NCBI GenBank assembly: GCA_958450325.1
Contig: OY288247.1
Coordinates: forward strand, 12,390,429-12,454,428
DNA from: Agrostemma githago
Lineage: Eukaryota > Streptophyta > Magnoliopsida > Caryophyllales > Caryophyllaceae
Length of the DNA stretch: 64,000 bases
Direction: 5' to 3'
Of the stretch, positions 11,997-24,045 are shown in pieces (within the stretch, counting starts at the first letter, position 1; every line of letters starts with the position of its first letter). Under the pieces are notes generated by a model that ran no database searches, was not told where the DNA came from, and saw nothing but the letters and a program-made list of their open reading frames with translations. Made by a program: the position numbers and the translations under genes.

Positions 11997-12948
11997 GCTC
12001 CCGGAGGATATTCACCCGATGGTAAATAGGTCAGAATAGCCTGATACCAAGGTTCTGGATCAGTTATTTTGACATCTTGAATAGCGTGGATATATGGCGG
12101 CTCGGATCGTCTTTCGACGCAGATAGGCATGCTGGTTAGATGCGCTGGGATATTCAGTAAAGATGCCAATTTTGAAAGAGCATCTGCAAACTGATTTTCT
12201 TCCCGAGGTAGATAGATGTATTCTACCCTTTGAAATTGTTTTTCGAGAACCCTTACTCGTGCTTGGTAAGCTACGAGATTTGCGTTTCGAGTCTTCCATT
12301 TTTGTAGGGCTTGATTTATGACTAAAAACGAGTCACCGTGGACCCGGAGATTTGTTACTCCTAAATCAGCGGCGGCTTGCAGCCCGTGAATGCATGCTTC
12401 ATATTCGGCTACGTTATTAGTCACGTCGAAATCTAACTTGATGGATAACGGAGTGTGTTCCCCTTGTGGCGATATCAGTAAATTCCCGACACCAAACCCT
12501 CGAAAGTTGGACGCCCCATCAAAATATAAATCTCATGTTTCGGTGTCAGTATGGAATATATCTTCATCTGGGAAGGCCCAAGTATCGGTGTGTCCTTCCT
12601 CGGATACCGGACTATCGGCAAGGAATTCTGCGACTACCTGGTCTTTGATGGCTTTTAAAGGTACGAACTTGAGGTCGAACTCAGCTAGCATTAAAGTCCA
12701 CCTAGATATCCTGCCGTTGAGGATGGGCTTCTCGAATAGGTACTTGATAGGATCCATTTTGGACAGAACATGTACCTCGTGACTGAGCATATAGTGTCGG
12801 AGCTTTTTAGTGGCCCAAACTAAAGCTAAGCACGTCTTTTCGAGCATCGTATACTTGCATTCGTATTCCAAGAACTTCTTACTGATGTAATAAATAGCCC
12901 GTTCTTCTGAATCGACCGTTTGGGCGAGCATAGCCCCATGGCTGTCTC
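11997..12948 (-). pseudogene. Element A RNase H region
   Basis: Two RNase H-like parts follow the reverse transcriptase. The first is the Gypsy RNase H/tether segment (EERAIYYISKKFLEYE, then LRHYMLSHEVHV). The second is an RNase H domain with YFDGASN, NNVAEYEA and RVHGDSFLVINQ, which supply the acidic active-site residues. A second RNase H is known in the Tat clade. A TGA at about 12533-12535 sits just before DLYFDGASN, probably a changed Trp, and a frameshift near 12940 separates it from the RT frame. RNase H removes the RNA strand during cDNA synthesis. Confidence 0.8.
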
Positions 12949-14850
12949 GGTCGTTGTCAGGTATAACGACAGAGGCAGGCCCGGTTGAGGTGGCATTAAT
13001 ACCGGTGGAGAGGATAGAATCTCCTTGATTTTATCAAAAGCCATTTGACATTTATCGTCCCATAGTGTTCGTTCTCCTATCTTCAGTTTCTTGAAAATGG
13101 GCTCACATACCATGGTTAACTTTGAAATAAACCGGCTGATATATTGGACTTTCCCGAGAAACCCCTTTATCTCCTTTTCAGTTCTAGGTGGCTGCATCTC
13201 GGTAATGGCTTTGATCTTAGCCGGATCAACCTCGATTCCGCGCTGGCTGACGATATGGCCCAGTAGCTTGCCCGATGTTACCCCGAAACTGCATTTTTGA
13301 GGGTTTAGCCTCATATTGTACTTGCGTAATCGGGTAAAGAACTTTCTTAGGGCCGCAATGTGCCCGTTTTGATCTTTGGATTTGACGATCATGTCGTCCA
13401 CGTAGACCTCCACTTCCTTATGCATCATGTCATGCAATAAAGTGGTGGCGGTCCGTTGATAAGTGGCATCGGCGTTGATAAGCCCAAATGGCATCACGGT
13501 ATAACAGTAAGTACCCCAAGGTGTGATGAAGGTGGTCTTACTCATATCTTCCTCCGCCATTTTGATCTGATTGTATCCGGCATACCCGTCCATGAATGAT
13601 AGAAGGGCGTGGTCGGCCGTGTTATCCACCAGTATGTCGATATGTGGTAACGGGAAATCGTCTTTTGGGCTGACCTTATTAAGGTCTCGGAAGTCTACAC
13701 ATACCCGAACTTTGCCGTCTTTTTTGGGTACTGGCACGATGTTTGCAACCCAGTCTGGATATTCAGACACTTGAATAAAGCCCGCTTTGAATTGTTTATC
13801 GACTTCCTCCTTGACTTTGAGAGACCATTCGGGCCTCATTCTTCGGAGTTTCTGTTTTACCGGCTTATACCCGTCTTTGATGGGTAAACGGTGTTCAGCT
13901 ATCTCCCGGTCTATTCCCGGCATGTCCTTGTAGGACCATGGGAAGACGTCCTTAAATTCCTTGAGGAGATCTGTGAATTGTTGTTTTTCCTCAGGATCTA
14001 AGGATAAACCTAACTTAAGCATCTGAGGCTCTAAAGGGGTTCCTACGTTGATGGAATCAGTTTCTTCGATTACCGGATTTTGGGACTCCCTTTGTTTGAG
14101 TTGCTCGATTAGATGCGGAGGCAGTGGTACCTGTTCCTCGGGTTTCTCAATATCATTGCAAGTAAGATTTTTGAAAATGTTTTGAAAATAAGACAAGTCG
14201 TAAGCAGAGCGGTTATCGTTATTATTGATAGTGAATTTTGAAAAGAGCTCGTCGAAGAGAGCTGCCATCTGATCGTTGGTCAGAGGCGGGATAGGGAGAG
14301 CCCTCGGGACAGACTCCGGGGCTCCCGATGGTGTGACTAAAGAAGGGAGAGGGGTTACAGACTCGATCCTAGTACTGGACCCTCTAGACTTGGACTCAGA
14401 TTCCGACTCTGACTCTGACTCTGACTCAGACTCGGACTCAGCACCTTGCATATCTCCTTCACCAGTAGTTAGCTTGTAGACTCGACCCTGACTGTCGGTC
14501 CACTTAGTTGTCTTCCTCCAAGCTCTCTTCCCGGTGTCAGCACCCACTTTGGAGATCAGCTTGGTTGGATCGAACCTGCTGCTGCGGAGAATCAAGTTGA
14601 CTAACTCCTGTTTAGGGGTCGGGACGACCTTGTCTTCCCCGAATAGAAGTCCCAGGACGGGCTCAGTATTATTTGCGCTCTCCTTTGATTCGGCCTGGAT
14701 AAGGGCAAAGATGTCATCCGGGATGAAATTGCATTCCTGAGCCAATTTGGTCTCGGGATATGAGATGGTGGGCTGATAGAGGCCCACTTGAACAGCTTCG
14801 AACACTGGAGTGACAAAGTAATCAGTCAGTCTTGGACTGTAAGGGCCCAA
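12949..14850 (-). pseudogene. Element A reverse transcriptase
   Basis: The minus-strand frame has a linker with a Ser/Glu dipeptide run (about 14390-14440) followed by a full Gypsy reverse transcriptase. Motifs in order are VPKKDGKVRVCVDFRDLN, LPHIDILVD, FMDGYAGYNQI, YCYTVMPFGL and the catalytic YVDD at 13393-13404, then RLNPQKCSFG and LGHIVS. The open frame continues out of frame to 12826 because of a frameshift near 12940. RT copies the element RNA into DNA. The domain looks complete, but the polyprotein around it is broken. Confidence 0.85.
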
Positions 14851-15736
14851 GTAGGTACCCCTGAAGATGTTGATGGCCTTCTAAATACCGACCTGAACCA
14901 CGTTTTCCGGGGTTATAGCATACCCCAAACCGAATCTTGACTCTTCATTAATTAAGACCTCGCTGATCTTACCGGCTGGGAGGTCAGGTCTCGAGGTAGC
15001 TCCCGGTAGGTAACCCAGGTTTTGTAGCTTCGTGTCAATGCTAGTGGTGAAGTATGGCCGGAAAAGATTCTTCCTCGATCATTCCCACGAAATTGAAACC
15101 TCGCGGGTCGGTTGAGCCTGCCGTGTTGCAGCTTGACACGGTTATAGGGGTAGCTTCGAGAGTGATGATCCCATCTTGTAAAGGTAGTTTGACCTTCCTG
15201 TGAAGTGTGGAAGACACGGCTTTGACCGCGTGTATCCAGGGCCTTCCAAGTAGCAGATTGAAAGATGAGGTGACATCGATCACCTGAAATTCTAACTCCT
15301 TCTCGATCGGGCCCGTTATGATCGTTAGCTTAACGGCCCCAACAACTGATTTTGGGCTCCCATCGAAAGCCTGGATAGTTTGTGCGGTTGGAAGGTAGTC
15401 AGCCTCGGTAATGCCGAGGGCCTTAGCTGTCCTCAACGGAAGGACATTTACTGCGGACCCATCATCAATTAGGGTCATTGGGAGATATTTATTCCGGCAG
15501 ATCACCGTGATATATAGGGCCAAGTTATGGGTGGCCCCAAACGGTGGAAGGTCGGACTCGGAAAAAGTGATAAGTGAGCTTTCTCCTTTGGACTTGCCTT
15601 TGAGGTGAGGCAAAATAGTGGCTACCATCTCGGTGGGGGTAACCAATGAGTCAACCTTGATTTCATCAAGAGCCCTAGTAAGTGCTGCCCGATGCTCCTG
15701 AGAACTAACCAAAAGCTGCCATATAGTAAGATCAGT
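14851..15736 (-). pseudogene. Element A protease and linker to RT
   Basis: The retropepsin-like region contains LIDDGSAVNVLP, a D-x-G-S active-site variant common in Tat-type elements, followed by LGITEADYLPTAQ and the NLLLGRPWIH motif. It continues from gag in the same frame after a TGA (15737-15739), where the sister segment at 10550 has CGA (Arg), so a CpG transition is likely. A 2-nt deletion near 15055 shifts the frame and a TAG near 14880 follows. The aspartic protease would cut the Gag-Pol polyprotein. Confidence 0.75.
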
Positions 15737-17209
15737 TCAGACCCTCTTTATTTGTCTGAATAGGGTCGTGTCAGCGTTTGGTTCTTCGGAAGTATGTTCC
15801 GTCCTGGAAGGTTCAGCGACGGTTTTCGGGATAGAAAGACCGGTCGTGATGACGTGTGTGCCGGCCAGGGCTTTGGCTTTAGCCTTCCGGATTTCTTCGA
15901 CGGTGACGGGGACAGCTTCCCCCTTAGCCAAGTAAACGTCGTCTTCATCATCATTCCATATCCCGTTGATTTGGGAAATGAAAGGGAAAATGAGATGGGA
16001 GCAGTCGACTACTTCTCCGGCAAAAATGGCGTGAGTAGCAAGGGGATTATTTTTGTTACTCGGCTTATCACAGGGTAGTGGTATCTTCTCACTTTCGATC
16101 AGATCCTGAATGAGATGCATCAACTTCCAGCATTTCTCAGTGTCGTGCCCGTTGCCTTGGTGATAGTGGCAATAGGCTTGAATATTGTAGTTCTTGGATC
16201 GCTTTTCAATGGGAACTTCTGGGATTGGGCCTATCGGTTGGATTAGGCCTTTTGAAGACAGCCTTTGTAAGGCATTAGCATAGGTTGTTCCTATATCAGT
16301 GAATACCCGATTTGGAGTATTCTTTTTGGTCGAGGTGTCTAATGAGTTAACCTCGTCAAAGATGCTTCGGGCCGCAGTTGTAGTTGCGGGCTTGCTGGAG
16401 GATGAACTGGCTCCTTGATACCCCTTGGCAGAGGCCTTAGTAAGGCTCTCTAACCTTAGATCGTCTTCGATTCTTGTACCCATCTCGGTCAAAGTGGAGA
16501 AATCGGGTATGATGGCGTACCGGAGATGGATCCGGTAAGAGGGGAGGAGGTTTTTGACAAAGGCCTCCACTAGCACCTTTTCGCTGGGCTTGTCCACCAG
16601 CTTTACACTTTCAGCCCTCCACCTTTGAAGGTATTCGGTGAAACCTTCCTTAGGGTCTCGGGCCATAACCTCCAGAGTACGCATGGTAGTCTGGATCTCG
16701 GCGTTATCCGCGTAGTTTCGCGCGAATTCCATTGCGACATCGTCCCATGTTTTGTATTTCTTGGTGTCAAGCCTGTAGTACCAGGTTTTCGGGTGCTTTT
16801 CCAGAGAGGAAGCAAAGAGATGCTTGAACATGGTCGATTTGACCCCCTTAACTGCCATAAATTCCTTGAAGACCCGGATATGGAGTACCGGGTCTTCAAT
16901 CCCGTCAAACATTGGTAAGCCCGTTAAGTTGAGGTTAGCGGGCAGTTCATCGGTCAAGGGCTAATAGGTACGGGCATTTTCCGTGAGGATGGTGTTTCTG
17001 GTGGTCGAATGGACCTGTTCTTGCAGCTTTCGAACTGCACCGGCCAGTGCGGCCAAAGGTCCGTTATCATCGATCGAAGCATTGGGGGTTCCTTGTTCCA
17101 CGGCACTTACCCGAGTGACGATGGCAATCTGGTCTTCCCTCATTTTCCTCAATTGGTCCTGGATTTGGGCCAACGAAGCTGTCAACTCATCAATGGCTTC
17201 TTTCGTCAT
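15737..17209 (-). pseudogene. Element A gag
   Basis: The frame begins MTKEAIDELTASLAQ with a coiled-coil-like N-terminus and runs about 490 codons. TAG at 16961-16963 lies just before PLTDELPANL (Gln to stop is likely). The central part (FKEFMAVKGVKSTMFKHLF to EGFTEYLQRW) is a retrotransposon gag domain. A zinc-binding motif CHYHQGNGHDTEKC lies near 16130-16175. It ends at TGA 15737-15739 and would continue into protease. Gag forms the virus-like particle. Confidence 0.85.
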
Positions 17210-18277
17210 GGTTCGAGTGAAGGGTGACCTGTCTGTAAGAACACCGCGTAATCAGCAACTTAACCCGAATCCTACAAAAAGTACATCCCGAGCAAGGGAA
17301 AAATAAGACTAAGACAGTAATGACTCGGAAAAGACACCTAGACGGGTGACTTGTGAAAAGGTGGGCCTTCCTTAGGATCCAGCTATGTGGGCTGGGCCTG
17401 TACGAAGGAAGGTTCACGTGAGACATTCCCAGACTTTGGACTCGATTGTGTAAATGGGCCAACCCTTGTAGGAGTATGTCCTACGCAGGTGGGCCTTGCC
17501 TTAGTAAAATAAGGCGGACGGGGTTAGGGAGGAAACTTGTGATGTAAAATCGACGGAGTTTCGACGCTAAAGACTTCGACGACATCTTACACGACCCGAC
17601 ACTGGTAAATACGGGAAGTCCTAAGAAGAGGAAGTTTTGAAATATGATGATTTTTTTGAAAAGCTCGAAAATTCGGGGAGAACCGGCCCCTTTTTTTTCG
17701 AGAAAGAAAACGGAAAGGCGGGCCGGGCGAAGGTTTTGAAAGTTCGAAAATATATTTTCGAGTTTTAAATTGGGCATAATATCGGCTAGAAAAAGGGCTA
17801 TTTTGAGTAAAATCATAAGTCCTAAATTCGGTATATGTCCGGGGTTTTGAAATTGAATATTTTGAAAAGGATGCAAATTTTGAAAATGACGTTTTTAAAA
17901 AAAAAGATGTGGATCAAGTAGCACGTAGTCATGGAAACAGTATAATGACACCATGTATGCTCTTAAGCTAAGTCTCGGTCAGTCTATAAGGGTCTATACC
18001 AGTGTACATAGCCTATTCGATAATCGGGGCGAACTTCCTAAGTCGAGTTGAGCTTAGAACATGCCGTAAAACCCATACGAATCTCCTATGCACACTTTTT
18101 GACATATCCAATTTGGACTACATCAATGGTATAGTGGGACGTCGGTCACCAGTACCGGCCCGGGAAAAGATGGGGTTATGCATGAACCGTAAAACTAAAA
18201 TGCGTATTGTACTAGTCAAACGATTTCTATTCGAGTCTCACCCTGAGGATGCCGATGGTAAGTCACACATCAGCTAA
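17210..18277 (-). other. Element A 5' leader (untranslated)
   Basis: About 1.07 kb between PBS and gag on the minus strand, with many small open frames and no recognisable domain. Long leaders are normal in this clade. Confidence 0.6.
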
Positions 18278-18295
18278 TCCCCAGCGGAGTCGCGA
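18278..18295 (-). promoter_or_regulatory. Primer-binding site of element A
   Basis: The minus strand reads TCGCGACTCCGCTGGGGA, three bases from the LTR end. From memory it resembles the arginine-tRNA PBS of Ogre elements (TGGCGACTCC...) with one mismatch in the TGG. Confidence 0.6.
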
Positions 18296-18298
18296 AAT

Positions 18299-20074
18299 TG
18301 TGGACATGACATAGGTCCATCCCGACGCGGCCACGCGCGGGTTTTGGGAGGCGAATGAATCTCTATATGAGCATGGATCGAATTGAAATTTAAATCGAAG
18401 TGGAGTCGCCACCAAACTTTGTGGGAGTTTGGGCCCGTTCGAACCCACTCTATGTCGTAGTGGGCCGTGTACAAAATAAGGCCCATTTCCGATGTCAGAG
18501 TTTATTGGGTTCGTCCCTTTGCATTTTGATACCGATACCGACTTGATCGGATACCGTGTATTGAATGACTCTCGTTGCCAATGGTTTCAGACATCCGGAA
18601 ACCTAGGTTCTGAGTAAGGGGTGAGGGTACGTGTTGGGAAGCCCACGATGGACACCCAACCCCGCCCGCACATTAGCGGCCTCTACTAGGATATCGTTTG
18701 ATGTTTTAATACGCGTGTTAGTTGAACGATGAAATGATATGCAAACATTGTTTTTCCCTAAACATGCGAGAATTGAATGGGTTGCTAAGTCGATTTAATG
18801 CAACTAAAATTTAACGTCAAAGTTGTATTTTAGCATGCGAGGTTCGTTTTAGTCTAATAAAACAAAAGAAAAGAAAAGAAATTGCTATAAACACGAACAA
18901 ACAAGTTAGTAACGATTGAATAATAAAAATTAATATGATAATATGCATGATTTTGAAAAGTTTGATTCACGTGATGGATTAACACGTGTTGACCGAGGTC
19001 GAAAAAAATAAAGTCGAGATCTGAAAAGACGCTGTTTTGTCTAAAAAACGATGTTCGAAGAATAATAAAAAAACGAAGAACGTGTCGCGTTTCAGCCGGC
19101 CGCGCGGCTCGCCCGGGGTGCGTGCGACTCGCGCCCCGGCCTGTTTCCGAAGTCGATTTTTTTGAAAATCGATGATTAAATCGCGTACAAATATCGCATA
19201 GTACTCGATTCAATATTTTCGATATTCGTCGTATTCGATATTCGATTATGAAATCGATATCAAATGTTCGGAATAATTTTGGAAAAGATGAAAAGAAAAG
19301 GTTTTGAAAAATCGTTTTGTAGAATTAGAAAAACGATGCTTAAGGAAAAAAAGTAGAGAAAACGAAGAAAGAGGCCGCGGCGTCCACGCTCCCGCGCGAG
19401 TCGCCTGGGAGGGGCGCGACTCGCGTGGGTTGCTGTCTCTGCTCGTTTATTTTCGAAAATCGTTAATTTTGATAAATCGCGTACAAATATGAATTAATTT
19501 ATACTCGATTTATACTTTCGATATTCGTCGTATTTGATATTCGATTATGAAATCGATATCGAATATTCGGAATGACTTTTAGAAAAAGTTTTATAAAATT
19601 GTTTTGAAAAAGAATTCGAACGAAAAGAAAAGAATGTTAATTCTCTCCGCGTTAAAATCGTCGTATTTTGTAAAAAGAAAATGTAACGATTTTTTAGCAT
19701 CAACGAGATTTAATTTAGTTCTTGTTAGATACGATATTCGATTAGAAAATCGATATCGTATTTTAAGAACGTTTATATATGAAAATAATTTTGTAGTATC
19801 GATATTAGAAATAAATTAAAAAATGCGACGAACGACCCGTAAAACAAAAATCAACCGACGAAAAAAATAAGAAAAGACGAGAGAAAGGAGAAGTCGGGTT
19901 TGATTTTACACCCTCAACCTACATGCTTTGTTTACTCGGATCGGGGCTCGTCGAAATATGGCTAAGGCACGGGAGCGTCGAGTTAATGTTGGTGAGTTAT
20001 GGTGGTTGGTTGGGACGTGTAAGAAGGGTATCGGGTCTATGGGCCGGTTCCTTCGAGTCTCGGATGCACTAAGT
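18299..20074 (-). repeat. Element A 5' LTR, inner part (U5 side)
   Basis: This matches the left LTR from its outer end up to 'cggatgcactaagt', where the CACTA element begins. The match resumes at 36724. The inner edge abuts the PBS. The two parts of this LTR together come within a few bases of the left copy's length. Confidence 0.92.
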
Positions 20075-20343
20075 CACTACTAGAATAAGTCTAAAAGAAA
20101 TCATTATTAAGTAATCATTTAAGCATAATTTGTGGTGTCTTTGGTTTAAGAAATCAATTATCCCAAATAAATGATATCTTATCTACTAACAAAGACATCA
20201 TTTTTCAAAAAAATGATTTGTAAATAAAATCAATCTAATACAAAGACACCATTTTTCATAAAAATGGTTTCTAACTACATGAAATCTAACAAAGACACCA
20301 TTATTTTAAGTAAATGGTTTCTAATCAACTCACTAAATAATTT
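20075..20343. repeat. CACTA left terminal and subterminal repeats
   Basis: After the CACTACTAG terminus, the phrase caaagacaccatttttcata with its inverted partner aaatggtttctaa recurs about three to four times. Such repeats are where CACTA transposases are thought to bind. Confidence 0.75.
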
Positions 20344-21824
20344 TTTTTATTGTACACAATTTACAGAACACCCTCATTTCTTCCCATCTCTCCCTCTCTC
20401 TATTCTTCTTCTCACCGCATCTCCCCTTTCCTTCAAACCCTAACCCCCTCTGACTCCGCCATCGACATCCACCTCCCATGTCTCTCAAATCTTACTCCAC
20501 CTTTGCCGCCAGCGATTACTCTGTCCGCCATCGACATCTCCGGCGAGCTTCAACCCCCAGGGAGTCTATCTCCGACTCGTCCTCTTGAGTCACTTGAACC
20601 TGAACACTGCGCCGGTTTTATTCAGAGAGAATCCTTCTATAATCTCTACTGAAATCATCAAAAGCATCTTAGCGTCAAACTCTGCGTCAACAGTTTGTCC
20701 TCCACCTCACTTGCCGTCAAACTCAGTTTCTTCAGAGAGAATCTGTTTCTGCCAGTTTATATCGTTTCATCATTTATTCTTGTTGTTATTGCAGTTATTA
20801 CGATGGAAGGAGAAATATCCAAGGTCTATTCTAAAGGCAATGCCAGGTTGTGTTCTTCGCCAAAAACAATTAATCGTTTTGCTTTTTGATTGCTTTGCGC
20901 TACTATCGATTTTACAGGATAAGAAATATCTTATGAGTTTTAATTCAATTTATTGTGTCAGTTCTTGTTTGAAGTCCAAGCTGTATTCATGTTTAGATAT
21001 TGCAAGCGGTATTCTTATATTCAGGATTAGATATTCATGTTTATGTTTACTGCAATTTTGGTGCAGTAGGTATCTTCTGATTTTCTTGATTGTGAAGTAA
21101 TCGTCAGTTACTTGACCACTTAGGTATAATGTTTACGAATCAAGTCTATAGGTTTCACTAATTATATTTTTTTATTTTAGGTGTCTTGTTGATGTCTTAA
21201 TATGTTGATTCTTTCACAGTTCAATGACTGTTGCATTGTGTTCCGTTGATTGAAATTGGGTTCTTTTGTTGAATGTGCTCCACGTACTTACAGCAGAATA
21301 TGCAATAGATATCCTCTTACAGCAGAAATAGCTATGAAATTCTTCATTAAGCAACTTGATCATAAGAATATTTAATTGACCAAAGTGAATCCTACCACTA
21401 CTACAATTCTTCACTGTACTTTATTTGCCTACGTAATTGTGAGATTTGATTATTTTTGCATTGTTAGTGTTGTAGATTGAGTTGGGTTATCATCGGATGA
21501 AGATAAATTACTTGAGTTTTGGTGATCCTGTTGGATTCGCGTTTGTTGCTAAGCTTGATAGAGATTAGAGCTGCTGATATTTACGATTTCTTACTTGTAT
21601 GATGATACGTGAAATTCATTGGAAATGTGATTATATTCTTTTTAATTGATATTCGGATATCATTGGCAATTTGGTATCAGCTGCTGTGATGTCGAAGCTA
21701 AAGATACTAGGTTGCTTGTTCGTGTCTGGAGTAATAGGCAGAGGAAAAGATGAATTGTAACCTCCTGGTAAGCTGCTATGAAAATTGTGAGTGATAGATA
21801 ATGTTGCAACACTCGGCCTGCATT
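20344..21824 (+). other. Host-like sequence inside the CACTA, no gene identified
   Basis: 20344-20650 resembles the 5' end of a plant gene: pyrimidine-rich leader, then GC-richer sequence with cgccatcgacatc twice. The longest frames (100 and 171 codons, from 20350 and 20585) show no domain I recognise. The following kilobase is AT-rich and intron-like. It may be captured host DNA, since the SPB1-like fragment lies downstream in the same element. Confidence 0.4.
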
Positions 21825-21839
21825 AATATATATATATAT

Positions 21840-21871
<32 letters not shown>
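21825..21871. repeat. (TA)n(GA)n microsatellite
   Basis: About eight TA units run directly into about fifteen GA units. It lies 33 bp before the plus-strand solo LTR. Confidence 0.9.
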
Positions 21872-21873
<2 letters not shown>

Positions 21874-21903
21874 AAGAAAAATAAAGGCGTGGAAGTCGTC
21901 TAA

Positions 21904-22599
21904 TGATGTAGCAGTTGATTGGGGTCTGCAGCCTGATACTGACGGTCTGCTAGGCAGGCTCCCATAGGATTGCCTAGAAAGCCCAGAAGCCGACTCGGCG
22001 AATAGTCAAAGCAAAAGTATTGAAATGAGAAGACCTACTAAGGATTCCAGATGACCGCCTGCCCAGAAGGGTGGCGCGGCCTGCCTAAGCCTAGACCTCA
22101 CAACCCATACCCGCCTGGCCCCTGGAGAAATCTCCACAGGCAGGGTAGGGATCAGCGGGGACCTCTTCGTCATTTTGCCTAAAGGTAAATGAGAATGGGT
22201 GGGTGAGAAGAAGCCACTTGTCACCTCCTTATCCACCCATTCTCCTTCTACTTCCCTCTCTTCTGGGAAGGTATAAATACTCTTCCATTTCCCACAAGAA
22301 AGGGGGAGGATTTTCTCTCTCTAGAACTCTTGCTCTTAAATCGCCACCTAGTTCCTCATGAGCTGGGTTCCTTAAGGCATTCACGGATTGACTTAGGCAT
22401 CGGAGAGGGTTTCCTCGGACAACCTTCGAGGCCCTGTGCGTTCTGTGTGCAGGGAGCCAGCCCATTCCGCCGGGAAGGTCCGACTAAAGAAGTAGGAGGA
22501 AGGAGAGCCAGTCAAGATTGGTCAACTGACATCCCAAGCAACATCAAACGATACGAACCCGAATTCCACGTCGGGTTAATTGATTCCAATACCGGAACA
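21904..22599 (+). mobile_element. Solo LTR related to element B, opposite orientation
   Basis: It starts TGATG and ends CCGGAACA, and matches in inverted orientation the LTRs at 24046-24733 and 35430-36117 with clear divergence. It has its own TATAAATA at 22272-22279. No PBS follows, so it has no internal region. The flanking 5-mers (tctaa and acagt) do not match, so no target duplication is visible. Confidence 0.75.
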
Positions 22600-22967
22600 A
22601 CAGTAATACTTAATACTAGTAGTAGTATAATACGATTATATAGGAGATAATGTAGTAAGTTAGTTAGTTAGGGTTATGTTCGGAAACGGAAACAGAAATA
22701 GAGGAGGTCTGTTTTGGTGGTACCAAGTTTGTACTTCAACTCCGACAGCAACTGCTTATTCTCTTGATTTAACACCTCTGCTTTTTTCCATAGCCTCTAA
22801 TCTTCCTTCATTATCTAACAGTTCTCCATGTACAACTCTGTGTTCAACATTTCCCTTCTGTCTTCCTTCCTTATAACCGCTTGTCATACATGCATACCAT
22901 ACATTATCATCATCATTCAAACTTCACTTTTGTAATTGTACATGTGTAATGGTATCCTCCAACCGTT
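22600..22967. other. Unassigned stretch before the SPB1-like fragment
   Basis: AT-rich sequence with no supported coding region. It could include upstream intron or exon remnants of the captured gene. Confidence 0.4.
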
Positions 22968-23290
22968 AAGCTGTATTGCGCCACCGTCAGGAAGCTCGCC
23001 AATAACGGCTTCAAGGCCTTTGATCTCATTCTCCATGATGTTTCGCCTAATGTTGATGGTGCTTGGGCTCAGGAAGCTACTACCCAGAACTCTGTCGTTA
23101 TTGATTTTCTTATGCTTTCTATTGATTTCCTAGAGGAAATTTTGTGACCAAGATTTTTATTTTATTTATTGGAGTTTCTTTTGAGTCTGATTGTTGTTTC
23201 CATTTGCTAATATCAATAAGTGATGTGCTTGCAATTTATCAGGTTTTCAGGTCACAGGATTACAAAGTCGTCGTCTACTGCCTTAGGAAG
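22968..23290 (+). pseudogene. Captured fragment of an SPB1/FtsJ-type rRNA methyltransferase gene
   Basis: Two exon remnants are visible. The first (22968-23152) encodes FDLILHD.SPNV.GAWAQEAT-type sequence, the conserved FtsJ/SPB1 methyltransferase core, ending GNFVTK in a shifted frame. A 1-nt deletion near 23131 and substitutions such as Gly to Val after LHD disrupt it. The second (23243-23290) begins after TTATCAG and encodes VFRSQDYKVVVYCLRK, followed by a GT donor. The intron between them spans 23153-23242. SPB1 proteins 2'-O-methylate large-subunit rRNA in the nucleolus. Here the gene lacks its start, SAM-binding N-terminus and long C-terminal region, so it is a transduplicated fragment carried by the CACTA element. 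Confidence 0.8.
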
Positions 23291-23666
23291 GTAATCAATC
23301 CGCTGTCATGTCTATTTTTTTTACAACGGATTAGCATGTTAGACTACAGATACACTTGGTATGCAAGTTTTCCAATGGTATCTTCCATCCATTCCAATGA
23401 ATTGTATACGTTTACTTTTTCCACATGGATTTTCGTGAATGTTGTTTCCTATTTTCAGTAAATTTGGATGCCAACTATGTCAAATCTGTGAGATATTGTT
23501 GGAGTTACGTCGTGATATCTTTGTTGCTTGCAATGAATGTGCATTTCTAATTTGTAGAATATTTGGTTGATGTGTTTCTGATATGTTTGATGTCTAGCTT
23601 TTTTAGTGCTTATCATTTTCTTCTTCTACTTGATGCAGGAAAAAGCTTTGGAGTGAATGAATTTGT
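23291..23666 (+). other. Intron-like remainder of the captured fragment
   Basis: T-rich sequence ends with a possible acceptor (cttgatgcag at about 23639). The 27 bp that follow do not resemble the next SPB1 exon. No gene is called. Confidence 0.4.
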
Positions 23667-24045
23667 GACCCTGCCTACCAGGTCTTCGGGGGTGAATTCC
23701 TGGTTGAGCATTGCGGAGAAGAAGACAGCTGTCTGTACCATCTGAGCTGGGGTTAAGTTCAGGGTGTGCCCTGGATGTGCCCCCTGCCCTGGTGCCACAG
23801 CTGTATTTGGCATGCCCAGGAGACTGGTTCCCTCCACTCCCAGGATCGTGGCGGCAGGAGCTCTCTCCGGCTGCGGCATGCCGTATAGGGGGGTCACCGG
23901 TGGGACCGTCGGACCTACCCCTACGCTAGTGTCAACAATCTCAGGCATGATTGCTTCAATTGGTTAGTTTTTGTATTTGGGAATGGTTGATTTTTGTGGG
24001 TAATTCGTGGATACAACCAGATCTTTCCCACAGACGGCGCCAAAT
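23667..24045 (-). repeat. Truncated element B leader and gag start beside the left LTR
   Basis: This 379-bp stretch duplicates 35052-35429: PBS (24024-24042, TGGCGCCGTCTGTGGGAAA on the minus strand), leader, and the gag start MPEIVDTSVGVGPTVPP. Its gag frame stays open through EFTPEDLVGRV, which shows that the right-hand copy lost one base. The match stops abruptly at gaccctgcc (23667). This piece would be the start of a second element B unit whose remainder is missing. Confidence 0.8.

Noticed and set aside
14276..14479. Ser/Asp repeat frame on the plus strand
   Set aside because: Antisense shadow of the Ser/Glu dipeptide run in the element A polyprotein.
21397..21415. cactactacaattcttcac as another CACTA terminus
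   Set aside because: It has no subterminal repeats or inverted partner nearby; probably a chance match.
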